Positions 1 through 5,593 of a stretch of 9,866 nt of DNA are shown one piece after another. Location of the stretch: assembly GCA_021846605.1 (NCBI GenBank), contig JAJZWQ010000118.1, positions 1 through 9,866 on the forward strand. The letters are read 5' to 3'. Every line of letters starts with the position of its first letter. Position 1 is the first letter of the stretch. This DNA comes from Bacillota bacterium. GTDB lineage: Bacteria; Bacillota_E; RBS10-35; JAJYVN01. A program made the translations under genes and the position numbers. The notes beneath the pieces are model-generated. The model saw only the letters and a list, made by a program, of their open reading frames with translations, searched no databases and was not told the DNA's origin.

Positions 1-163
1 TTCCCCGGAGACGCGAAACGCCTGTGGAGGAGAAGGCTCTGGCTGGGAGCTCTGCCCGGCGAAACCGGCTCCTGCGAAGCAGGAATCTCCAAGCAGGAAA
101 CTGGCCGCGCAAGCGGTCGGAAACAAAAGGCTATGAGGAGAGGAACGGTCGCCAGGACGCACA
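1..163 (+). other. Gene-free end region with several short hairpins, possible structured RNA
   Basis: No coding region is supported here. On the plus strand there are four small hairpins with A-rich loops: GCG/CGC at 13-21, CCGG/CCGG at 56-68, CCTGC/GCAGG at 71-83, and GGCCGC-GCAA-GCGGTC at 103-118 with a GNRA tetraloop. The last contains a G-U pair that becomes A-C on the other strand, which favours a plus-strand RNA. GGAGA (7-11) can close on TCTCC (86-90), and CTGGC (101-105) on GCCAG (151-155), giving two possible domains. AAGCAGGAA occurs twice (77-85 and 91-99). The segment lies just beyond the stop of the last pilus gene. I see no convincing intrinsic terminator for the minus-strand operon. 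It could be a small RNA, a leader, or the remnant of a mobile-element end; I recognise no known family. Confidence 0.3.
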
Positions 164-802
164 TCACGTGGCTCCCGGCCAGGCAGACACCCGCACCCTC
201 AGGAGATCCGCGCCAGGCCAGGCCAACACCAACCCTGCGGAGGCGGTCACGGTGACCCGGGCCCCGGTCCCGAGGGTCACGCCGTCGATCCGGGCCGCGC
301 GCAGCAGCCCGTCCCCCGCCAGCGCCCGCGTCAGCCATCCCTGGGCCAACGCTTGGGCGTCCGGGGGAAGGACGAGAACGGCTCCGGTCAGCTGCTGCCC
401 CAGACAGATCAGGTACGAGCCGGTCGGGGCACGCCCAGACCAGACCGTGCCCACACAGCCCGCGTCGGCGGCCCAGCCCGGCAGAGGGCCGAAGCCCTCC
501 TGCGGTTGGGCGGCGAACGCTCCCGCTCCGGCCTGCACCACCGCCCATCCCCCAACCCCTTGGCAGCCCAGTACCGGGGCCGAAGGACCGCAGCTGTACC
601 GCACGTACCGCACCAAAAGGCGCATCCGCACGGCCGAGTCCTGTACGATCGCCAGGGCGGCGGCGGACGCCGCCTGCTGCAAGCGTTCACGCGCGGCGAC
701 CTCCAGCGCCACCACGGATGCGGCGATGGCACAGACGCATAGGAACCCCAGGCAGACGGCCACAAGGGCGGCCACCTGCCCGTCGTCGCGCCCCCGTGTC
801 AC
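164..802 (-). CDS. TadG-like pilus assembly protein, membrane-anchored
   Basis: A 212-residue protein with one N-terminal membrane segment (about residues 10-33) and an extracytoplasmic body. The start resembles the TadE/TadG family: an Arg/Asp-rich tip, then GQVAAL and a long hydrophobic run, followed by the family-typical helix with RLQQAASAAALA at about 40-51. Many family members have a similar LQxAADAAALA stretch. There is no Glu at +5 after Gly8, so it need not be processed by the prepilin peptidase. Seven cysteines are present, three in or near the membrane helix and four outside. The GTG start at 802 overlaps the TGA of the propeller gene as GTGA, suggesting translational coupling; an in-frame ATG at 862 would give a 60-base longer overlap and is less likely. 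It is the last gene of the cluster. Minor pilin or anchoring role is inferred from family and context. Confidence 0.75.
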   Translation of the reverse strand: MTRGRDDGQVAALVAVCLGFLCVCAIAASVVALEVAARERLQQAASAAALAIVQDSAVRMRLLVRYVRYSCGPSAPVLGCQGVGGWAVVQAGAGAFAAQPQEGFGPLPGWAADAGCVGTVWSGRAPTGSYLICLGQQLTGAVLVLPPDAQALAQGWLTRALAGDGLLRAARIDGVTLGTGARVTVTASAGLVLAWPGADLLRVRVSAWPGAT

Positions 803-2895
803 CCAGGACCCCCCGCTTTGCCGGCACAGTTCCCCGGAGATCCCATGAGCCGCGCCCACCATTGCGCCCAGCAGCCGGCAAGCCGTGCGTCACTCAGCCA
901 GGGCGACCGTACCCCGCAGAGCAAGAGGCGCTCGGCCGGGGGCACGGACGATCCCTGGGGGCAGCCGCCGGCCGGACGGCTGAGGGGCTGCCCAGCCACG
1001 GTACAGCGCCCGTTCACACCGGCGGCGCGCCCAGAGCCGCAGGTGCCCTCCAGCCACAGGCGCAGTGTGGTGGTTCGGCCATCCGGCATCCGTGCGGTCA
1101 CCGTCACGGCGTTTGTTCCCACCTGCGCGGGTCCCGGCACGCGGGCCTCCCAGGCAAGAAAGCGCGCCCCCGCCGCGGCCCACTGGGCCGGCAGAGTACC
1201 TGCGGCAGCCGGCGCCAGGGTGGCAGCGGCAGCGGCCAGCATCCCCGTCCATGCGGCACCATCCGCGGACTCGGGGCCGCAGCCCCCGGGCGGCGTACCG
1301 CCGCCGGTTCCGGGAAACGCCCCGACATTGACGCCCGCCACCCGCCAGGAGGCGGGGCAGAACCAGGTGCCCGCCGGCGCGGGTTCCGGGCTGGGGATCA
1401 GGGGACCGCCCGGGCCACGCACGGCCAGGGTTGCCCCGACCGGGGCGAGGACCCGGACGACAGCGGCGCCACTTCCCACCCCAACGCTGGAGGGGGAAAC
1501 CACGGCGGTCAGCCGCGGGACCAGCCCGAACACCTCCAGTCCCCCCGGCGTCGGTTGGCCGCCAGCCGGAGGGGCGGCCCGAGCCGTGGATCCGGTGGTG
1601 GCGGCGTTGTCCCACACGAGGATGGTGGAGCCGGAGACGACCGCCGCCGTGAAGGGATCCCGCACCGCTGCAGCCGCTGGCGCGGACAGGAGCGTCCGGA
1701 TCGCCGACCAGGTGCTGGAGATGGCGTCCGCCGCCAGGCCCCCACCGCCTCGAGTGAACACCAGCTCGGCACGGGCGCCAGCGGCCACCGCCAGGGTGGG
1801 CGTCCCGGGAGCGCCAGGCCCAACGCCCAGCGGCAGCCACCCGGAGCCCTCCCCGTTCCTATCCGCCACGAACAGCGCATCACGGCTCGGGCTGGTCAAC
1901 AGCACGTGGCGGGCGGTCACAGTGGGCGGCTCGATCAGCGGGCCGGCCCCGGTCGGCATCACCCGGATCGCCCCGCCCGCGATCGGGATCTGGTAGAGGG
2001 TGCCTTCTACATCCGTGGCGAAGACCGCGCCGGCCGAGACCGCCGTGGCCGCCCAGATGGGGGCCCGCACCGTGGGCGGGCCCGCGAGGATCTTCCACGA
2101 AGCGTTCTCGAGATCGAGGGCCACGACACGCGGCGATCGCGCGGAGGCAACCCCGAAGTAGAGTTCGCCACCCGCGCCCACGGCGGCTGACGAGGTGATG
2201 GGCGCTGCGGGGAAACCACCCCACGCGCTCCCGTAGCCAGCCAGTGCCAAGGGCGCCGTGCCCGTGGCGGGCGCAGCGGCGTAACAGCTGAACCCCCCAT
2301 CCCAATCCCCGTCGCAGACCGCCCAACCGGACGGCACCGCCGCATCGGCGACGAACGTCGGGCTGGTACCGTCGCCGGCGACCGGGTTGGGACCGGGAAT
2401 CAGGGCGCTCCCACCACGAGCCGGATTGCCGGTGGGCCACCAGTAGAGGCGATCGCCGGCGCCAAACGCCACCCACGCACCGTCGGGACTGATCGCCGCG
2501 TCCGAGGGCTCGGCGAAGTCCTCGCCGGGCGCAGCACGGAGTACGGCGGACGGTTCGCCCGGAAGCTGCAGGGCCCGGCCCGGTGAGCTCTCGGCCGTGG
2601 CCGGGTCCACTAGCCCGGACCACAGCGCCCCCCGCAGCCCGCGGTCCCAATACGTCCAGAGGTACCAGCGGTCGCCGGCAATGACCGGCGTGCTCTGGCT
2701 TGCCCCCGGCAGGGGTACCACAAACGGGCGCAGTGTGCCCACCGCGTCACCCGGGACCGCGAGGGCGTCCTGGGCGATCGGGGCGCTGGTCACACGAGTC
2801 CGGGCGTACCCGTACCCCCAGGTGTAGCTGGCCGCCCCGGCGGGGGCCGCTGTCACCAGCGCCCCGATCACCATGACCGCAAGCGCCGCTCGCAT
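799..2895 (-). CDS. Secreted putative beta-propeller protein, candidate pilus-associated adhesin
   Basis: A 698-residue protein with a clear Sec signal peptide: Arg2, a hydrophobic core, and a probable cleavage site around residue 22 (AGAA before SYTW). Residues about 60-430 hold repeated beta-rich blades typical of PQQ/WD40-like propellers, for example AISPDGAWVAF at 134-144, GGELYFGV at 242-249 and EGTLYQIPIAGG at 297-308. A cysteine-bracketed loop, C-DGDWDGGFS-C (194-204), has DxDxDG spacing seen in calcium-binding loops. A Pro/Gly-rich linker at about 440-452 precedes a C-terminal region of roughly 240 residues with eight cysteines. No C-terminal membrane anchor is seen, so it is secreted or attached through partners. 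Start: ATG with AGGAGG seven bases upstream. It lies between two membrane-anchored pilus-locus proteins. A PilY1-like tip role is inference from architecture and context; sequence homology cannot be judged here. Confidence 0.7.
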   Translation of the reverse strand: MRAALAVMVIGALVTAAPAGAASYTWGYGYARTRVTSAPIAQDALAVPGDAVGTLRPFVVPLPGASQSTPVIAGDRWYLWTYWDRGLRGALWSGLVDPATAESSPGRALQLPGEPSAVLRAAPGEDFAEPSDAAISPDGAWVAFGAGDRLYWWPTGNPARGGSALIPGPNPVAGDGTSPTFVADAAVPSGWAVCDGDWDGGFSCYAAAPATGTAPLALAGYGSAWGGFPAAPITSSAAVGAGGELYFGVASARSPRVVALDLENASWKILAGPPTVRAPIWAATAVSAGAVFATDVEGTLYQIPIAGGAIRVMPTGAGPLIEPPTVTARHVLLTSPSRDALFVADRNGEGSGWLPLGVGPGAPGTPTLAVAAGARAELVFTRGGGGLAADAISSTWSAIRTLLSAPAAAAVRDPFTAAVVSGSTILVWDNAATTGSTARAAPPAGGQPTPGGLEVFGLVPRLTAVVSPSSVGVGSGAAVVRVLAPVGATLAVRGPGGPLIPSPEPAPAGTWFCPASWRVAGVNVGAFPGTGGGTPPGGCGPESADGAAWTGMLAAAAATLAPAAAGTLPAQWAAAGARFLAWEARVPGPAQVGTNAVTVTARMPDGRTTTLRLWLEGTCGSGRAAGVNGRCTVAGQPLSRPAGGCPQGSSVPPAERLLLCGVRSPWLSDARLAGCWAQWWARLMGSPGNCAGKAGGPG

Positions 2896-2899
2896 CCCG

Positions 2900-3736
2900 T
2901 CACCTCCTGCGTCGTGTCCACCAGGCGCGGCGTCCCAATGCCACCGCCAGCCCCACCAGCGCGCCGAGGGCGCCGAGGGGAAGCCATGTCCCGCGCCAGG
3001 ACCACAGCCGGCCTTCCCAACGCCGCCAGGTTGGGAGGCCCCGCCAGGCGTACCAACGGCGCATGGCCGCGCGGCAGGTGGGCGCCACGGCACAGGGAAC
3101 CGTCACGCCCTGCCAGACGACGGCCGGGGGCGGCCGGCGCGCGGGGCTTGCGCCCGCCGCCCGCGACGCCATTCCCCCGCGCCCGGGTCCTGCGGCCGGT
3201 GCCGGAGCGGCCCCTCCCCCCGCCCCCCGTGCCGGCGGGGGGGGTGGGGGGAGGGGCATCGCCGCAACAGCGCTGGCCGGGTCGGTCACGCGTCCTCGGG
3301 GGACGAACGGGGGCCAGAACTGGGCGTTGCCGGCCACGGCCGGATCGCTTCCGTTGAGCCACTGCAGCAAGCGCACCGGGTTGACCCCGACTGTGCGCAT
3401 GCCCGCCGATAGCGGGGACGCGAACTGGACCCACTGGCCGACGGCCGGAGTTCCGTCCTCGGGCGTCCACCGCCGCAGCACCTGCGCCAGTTCCGGGAAA
3501 AGGTCCCGCGTGCTCGGGGGATATCCGAGCTCCGCCGCGGACACGCCGATGAAGGCGTACCCGCCAAAGCACCCGTCGCGTCCACCCTGGGGCAGGAGTT
3601 GCAACGCCCCGCCGCCTAGGTCGGACTGCGCCAGGACAAATCCCGTCACGGTACAGGTGGGCAGCGTGCCCGACCCCGTTTCAGCGTGGACCCAGACGGC
3701 CGCAAGCAGCACCATGCCCAGGACAGCACCCCGCAC
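2900..3736 (-). CDS. Exported C-terminally anchored protein, unknown family
   Basis: I do not recognise a family. The 278-residue product (GTG start) begins with a signal peptide: MRGAVLGMVLLAAVWVHA, with a plausible cleavage after Ala18 (VHA). Residues about 19-155 form a compact extracellular domain with Cys28 and Cys56. Residues 161-204 are low-complexity Pro/Gly/Ala, including PLPPPPPP. Cys215 and Cys221 follow, then a Trp/Arg-rich stretch with seven Trp in residues 228-251. A membrane helix (about 252-268) and a short basic tail (RRAWWTRRRR) end the protein. The layout is a surface domain on a flexible stalk held in the membrane. The start is uncertain: GTG at 3736 uses the G tract as ribosome-binding site, while an ATG at 3753 overlapping the peptidase stop is out of frame by one base. 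Position inside the pilus cluster suggests an accessory pilus part. Confidence 0.65.
   Translation of the reverse strand: MRGAVLGMVLLAAVWVHAETGSGTLPTCTVTGFVLAQSDLGGGALQLLPQGGRDGCFGGYAFIGVSAAELGYPPSTRDLFPELAQVLRRWTPEDGTPAVGQWVQFASPLSAGMRTVGVNPVRLLQWLNGSDPAVAGNAQFWPPFVPRGRVTDPASAVAAMPLPPPPPPARGAGGGAAPAPAAGPGRGGMASRAAGASPARRPPPAVVWQGVTVPCAVAPTCRAAMRRWYAWRGLPTWRRWEGRLWSWRGTWLPLGALGALVGLAVALGRRAWWTRRRR
2903..2908 (-). promoter_or_regulatory. Shine-Dalgarno site of the propeller gene
   Basis: AGGAGG on the minus strand, seven bases before the ATG at 2895 and immediately upstream of the TGA (2902-2900) that ends the preceding gene. It fixes the start of the propeller protein and rules out the longer upstream reading frame that extends to 3093. 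Confidence 0.85.
3211..3256. repeat. 46-base G/C inverted repeat inside a coding region
   Basis: CCCCTCCCCCC (3211-3221) is the exact reverse complement of GGGGGGAGGGG (3246-3256). Six further C (3223-3228) can pair with six G (3239-3244), leaving a ten-base loop and one G/T mismatch. It encodes the PLPPPPPPARGAGGGA stretch of the exported unknown protein. Both strands therefore carry closely spaced G runs that could form a cruciform, a very stable mRNA hairpin or a G-quadruplex. Confidence 0.85.
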
Positions 3737-3740
3737 GGTT

Positions 3741-3751
3741 CCCCCCCCCCC
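3741..3751 (-). promoter_or_regulatory. G11 homopolymer acting as ribosome-binding site, possible slippage tract
   Basis: Eleven C in a row on the plus strand (G11 in the mRNA) lie four bases before the GTG at 3736 and directly after the ATG at 3753, sharing its G. With 11 G the ATG opens a 35-codon dead-end frame (stop at 3646). With 9 or 12 G the same ATG would read straight into the exported protein. The tract may thus set the start used, or its length may be a sequencing error. Confidence 0.55.
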
Positions 3752-3752
3752 A

Positions 3753-4190
3753 TCACACGCGCGGCCAGTGCACCCACGCGAACAGGCCAGTCCCCAGGGC
3801 AATCCAGGGGGCGAACGCGATCTCCCGTCCGCGCCAGCGCACGTGGCGCCGAAGGCACCAAACAATCTCAAGACCGGACCAGACGGCACAGGCCACAAAA
3901 CCCCAGGCGGGTGCCTCGAGGGCGGCGCCCGGCCCCAGCAAGATGCCCAGGGCCATCGCGAGTTTGAGATCCCCGCGGCCCAATCCGAGCCACCGGACGC
4001 ACGGCCACCACACGATCGCCGCCGCGCCGCCGACCAGAGCCCGGATGAGTCCGCCCGCACCGCCGCCGACCACCGCCCACAGGCACCCAACTCCACCTGC
4101 CAATACCAGGGCCCCGTTCGGGATGCGCCGGTGGCGGATGTCCACGACGGAGGCGTGGAGCAGCAGCCCGGCCGCCACCCATTCACGCAT
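3753..4190 (-). CDS. tadV: Prepilin peptidase, TadV/CpaA type (A24 aspartic protease)
   Basis: Cleaves the leader of Flp prepilin, and probably of TadE-like pseudopilins, at the cytoplasmic face of the membrane. The 145-residue protein is a short A24-type enzyme without the N-terminal methylase region of PilD. The two catalytic aspartates are visible: Asp17 in VDIRHRRIPN and Asp74 in GRGDLKLAMA (the GxGDxK motif). Hydrophobic segments at about 4-16, 27-43, 48-64, 75-92, 97-112 and 127-141 fit the polytopic family. Length is usual for TadV/CpaA. The ATG at 4190 overlaps the previous gene by 8 bases, with a weak GAGG about seven bases upstream; longer in-frame starts would run deep into the preceding gene. 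The stop TGA at 3755-3753 shares a base with an ATG of the next gene region. Confidence 0.9.
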   Translation of the reverse strand: MREWVAAGLLLHASVVDIRHRRIPNGALVLAGGVGCLWAVVGGGAGGLIRALVGGAAAIVWWPCVRWLGLGRGDLKLAMALGILLGPGAALEAPAWGFVACAVWSGLEIVWCLRRHVRWRGREIAFAPWIALGTGLFAWVHWPRV

Positions 4191-4659
4191 CGGCGGCCTC
4201 GGCCGCTCCGGCACGGGTGGGCGGCACCGCCCTTGCCGCAGCCAGGAGCTGCCATGCCCGCCCCGAACCCGGGCCCAGGAGTCCCCAAAGCGGCAAGACC
4301 GCCCCCACGCTGGCATGGAAGGAGCACTCCGCCCGCCCGACCCGCCCCGCCCACCCGAGGGTGCTCGACGGGCAGCCGAGCACGTTCGCCCCCCAGGCCG
4401 GCCGGGCGGCAGCCGCCCCCCGTGTCGCGGACACCGCCACGCGGCCGGCGTGGACGGTTTCGCGCGATTCCACCACGGTCCACCAGTCCGCCGCGCCGGC
4501 GCACGCCAGGGCCGCTCCACCCGCCCCCGCCTGCGTCCCGGCCCGTTCGGCGGCGACCAGCGCGGAGACCAGCAGCAGGAAGATCAACACCATCCCGAGG
4601 ACGAGGGCCTCCAGGACCAGGGCCTGGCCCCGCTCCGGCGCGTCCACCTGCCGCGTCAT
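4183..4659 (-). CDS. TadE/TadG-like pseudopilin or pilus assembly protein
   Basis: A 158-residue protein with a short basic/acidic head (MTRQVDAPERG), then QALVLEALVLGMVLIFLLLV, a single membrane helix at about 12-37. The RGQALVL start is typical of TadG-like N-terminal domains. A Glu lies at +6 rather than the canonical +5 after Gly11, so cleavage by TadV is uncertain. The rest is Ala/Gly-rich and probably extracytoplasmic, with Cys53, Cys96 and Cys112. It could fill the place of TadF in a standard tadEFG set, but it is too divergent to name by eye. The ATG at 4659 overlaps the TGA of the TadE-like gene by four bases (ATGA), so its translation is probably coupled; the only SD-like bases (GAGGA) abut the start. 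Confidence 0.72.
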   Translation of the reverse strand: MTRQVDAPERGQALVLEALVLGMVLIFLLLVSALVAAERAGTQAGAGGAALACAGAADWWTVVESRETVHAGRVAVSATRGAAAARPAWGANVLGCPSSTLGWAGRVGRAECSFHASVGAVLPLWGLLGPGSGRAWQLLAAARAVPPTRAGAAEAADA

Positions 4660-5108
4660 TCCTCGGGAAACACCGCCCGCTCGGTCAGAAGAAAGGCGGC
4701 CGGTCCGGCGCGGCTGCCCGGCGCCAGCAGCGGCGCCAGAGGCGGGAACAGATTGGCAGCCGCGTAGCGGATGACGACGGTCGCCGGCGGACCGGGCACG
4801 CCGGGATCGGCACATGAGGCGGCAAAACTCCATTGTCCCGGCTGCAGGGGTTCCGGCACACGGGCGCCCAGTGGTAGCACTCCGGCCAGCGCTCCCCGGG
4901 CCGAATCCAGCGCATCGGCGTACCAGGAGGCGTCTCCCTGTCCGCACTCGATCGAAGCGACCCGCGCGCTGTCCCGCACGGCATTGACGACGACGGCCTT
5001 GGCCACCGCGGCCGAGGCCAGCGCCACGGTTGCCATCAGGAGGGCGATCAAGAGTGGCAGCACCAGGATGGTCTCGACCACGGCGGCGCCGCGCTCGTCT
5101 GCCTGCAC
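4656..5108 (-). CDS. tadE: TadE-like pseudopilin
   Basis: A 150-residue TadE-family protein. The N-terminus has the prepilin-type signal QADERG followed by AAVVETILVLPLL: the cut would fall after Gly7, placing Glu12 at +5 as in Flp pilins and TadE pseudopilins. One membrane helix spans about 9-36, followed by AKAVVVNAVRDSARVAS, which matches the conserved helix of the family. The C-terminal part is extracytoplasmic with Cys55 and Cys99. Start: GTG at 5108 with a GGGGAGGGG stretch upstream; an ATG slightly upstream is in another frame. It sits 33 bases after flp and overlaps the next gene by four bases. Expected role: minor pilin needed for fibre assembly. Confidence 0.85.
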   Translation of the reverse strand: MQADERGAAVVETILVLPLLIALLMATVALASAAVAKAVVVNAVRDSARVASIECGQGDASWYADALDSARGALAGVLPLGARVPEPLQPGQWSFAASCADPGVPGPPATVVIRYAAANLFPPLAPLLAPGSRAGPAAFLLTERAVFPEE

Positions 5109-5141
5109 CCCAACCCCTCCCCCATAGCCCCGGAACCCCCG

Positions 5142-5351
5142 TCAACTACAGGAACTGGCCGTGCCGTTGGCTGCCCCGGTCAGACAGTGCGCGATGCCGT
5201 TGAGGTTGGACAGGATCCCCTGTTTGACCGACACCAGACCGACCACGGCCAGCATGGCGATGATCGCCACCACGATCACGTACTCGGGCACTTCCGCCCC
5301 CCGTTCGTCGCGCCACCAGCCGCGGATCCGCGCGCGTATCCGTCCCCACAT
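5142..5351 (-). CDS. flp: Flp/Fap-type major pilin prepilin
   Basis: Structural subunit of the pilus, 69 residues. The basic leader (MWGRIRARIRGWWRDERG) ends in Gly18, and the mature protein begins AEVPEYVIVVAIIAML, with Glu23 at +5 and Tyr24 at +6, the hallmark pair of Flp pilins. The hydrophobic helix runs to about residue 42, followed by a short tail with Cys56 and Cys68, which could form a disulfide near the C-terminus. Pro at +4 is uncommon to my knowledge. Start: ATG at 5351 with AGGTGG five bases upstream. An in-frame GTG at 5393 lies inside the terminator-like hairpin and would add 14 residues that look unlike a leader. The pilin follows the longest gene-free stretch of the cluster, which fits separate control of this high-copy subunit. 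Confidence 0.93.
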   Translation of the reverse strand: MWGRIRARIRGWWRDERGAEVPEYVIVVAIIAMLAVVGLVSVKQGILSNLNGIAHCLTGAANGTASSCS

Positions 5352-5431
5352 GATCGCCACCTGGAAAGAAACGTGGTCGCCCCAGCCGACCACGCCGTCC
5401 CGCCCGTCCAGGTTTCGCCCCCTTCGGCCAT
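5276..5431 (-). CDS. Possible upstream ORF overlapping the flp start
   Basis: A 51-codon frame starts with ATG at 5431, with AAGGGG six bases upstream, begins MAEGGETWTGG, reads through the terminator-like hairpin (5372-5394) and ends inside flp in another frame. Translation of it could melt the hairpin and let transcription reach flp. The product shows no recognisable domain. Much of its length is simply flp read in another frame, so it may be chance. Confidence 0.2.
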   Translation of the reverse strand: MAEGGETWTGGTAWSAGATTFLSRWRSCGDGYARGSAAGGATNGGRKCPST

Positions 5432-5593
5432 CGATTTCCCCTTACGGGGATGGCTCGGGCGGACTGGGGCCCCGGGCACCCCCGGACCCCTACGGGTGAT
5501 GTCCTGACCCGCTCTCAGGGCCGGCTACCGGCAGGCCCGCTGGCTCGCCGGCGCCGCCCAACCGACGTCCGTGCCGCATCTCCAACGCCCCCT
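5352..5593 (-). promoter_or_regulatory. Structured leader region between tadC and flp
   Basis: This 242-base stretch has no convincing gene apart from a doubtful uORF. Several hairpins can form in the minus-strand RNA: GGGCC/GGCCC at 5518-5538, CCTGA/TCAGG at 5503-5519, a strong GC stem with a GGTG loop at 5466-5490, and GCCAT-CCCC with a GTAA loop at 5427-5454. The last has a GNRA tetraloop only in minus-strand sense and a six-base bulge (AAATCG), features typical of folded regulatory RNAs. A terminator-like hairpin at 5372-5394 closes the region. I could not match it to a c-di-GMP-I, c-di-GMP-II, TPP, SAM, glycine or cobalamin riboswitch by eye. No clear -35/-10 pair was found. It probably holds the control that separates pilin output from machinery output. 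Confidence 0.5.
5363..5395 (-). terminator. Terminator-like hairpin directly upstream of flp
   Basis: In minus-strand sense CGTGGTCG (5394-5387), loop GCTGGGG, CGACCACG (5379-5372), then TTTCTTTCC. The eight-base stem is perfect and can gain a G-U pair at 5395/5371. The SD of flp begins two bases after the T-rich run, so any transcript entering from upstream must pass this hairpin. It may be an attenuator, a partial terminator for the machinery transcript, or a processed-end stabiliser of flp mRNA. Confidence 0.6.

Noticed and set aside
103..118. Intrinsic terminator of the pilus operon on the minus strand
   Set aside because: The stem contains an A-C mismatch on that strand and only three T follow, so termination there is weakly supported.
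1..163. End of an IS200/IS605 element with an omega RNA
   Set aside because: The AAGCAGGAA strings vaguely recall such ends, but no TnpB or TnpA coding sequence or target-site feature is visible.
24..848. Long plus-strand open frame opposite the TadG-like gene
   Set aside because: It is antisense to a gene with clear family features and a coupled start; GC-rich DNA gives many such open frames. Its product has no domain and is rich in Arg/Pro/Ala as shadows usually are.
718..2190. 490-codon plus-strand frame opposite the propeller gene
   Set aside because: Low-complexity Arg/Gly/Pro product, no SD, and entirely antisense to a gene with signal peptide and strong SD.
2900..2981. Sortase signal in the exported unknown protein
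   Set aside because: The tail has a hydrophobic helix and basic end, and LPLGA precedes it, but there is no LPxTG and no sortase gene in the window.
3063..4817. 584-codon plus-strand frame across the peptidase and pseudopilin genes
   Set aside because: Crosses several well-supported minus-strand genes; product is Pro/Arg-rich without motifs.
5352..5593. c-di-GMP riboswitch upstream of flp
   Set aside because: A GGGCGAAACC string recalls the GEMM motif, but the GGGACGCAAAGCC core and the paired GAAA hairpin are missing, so I do not name a class.
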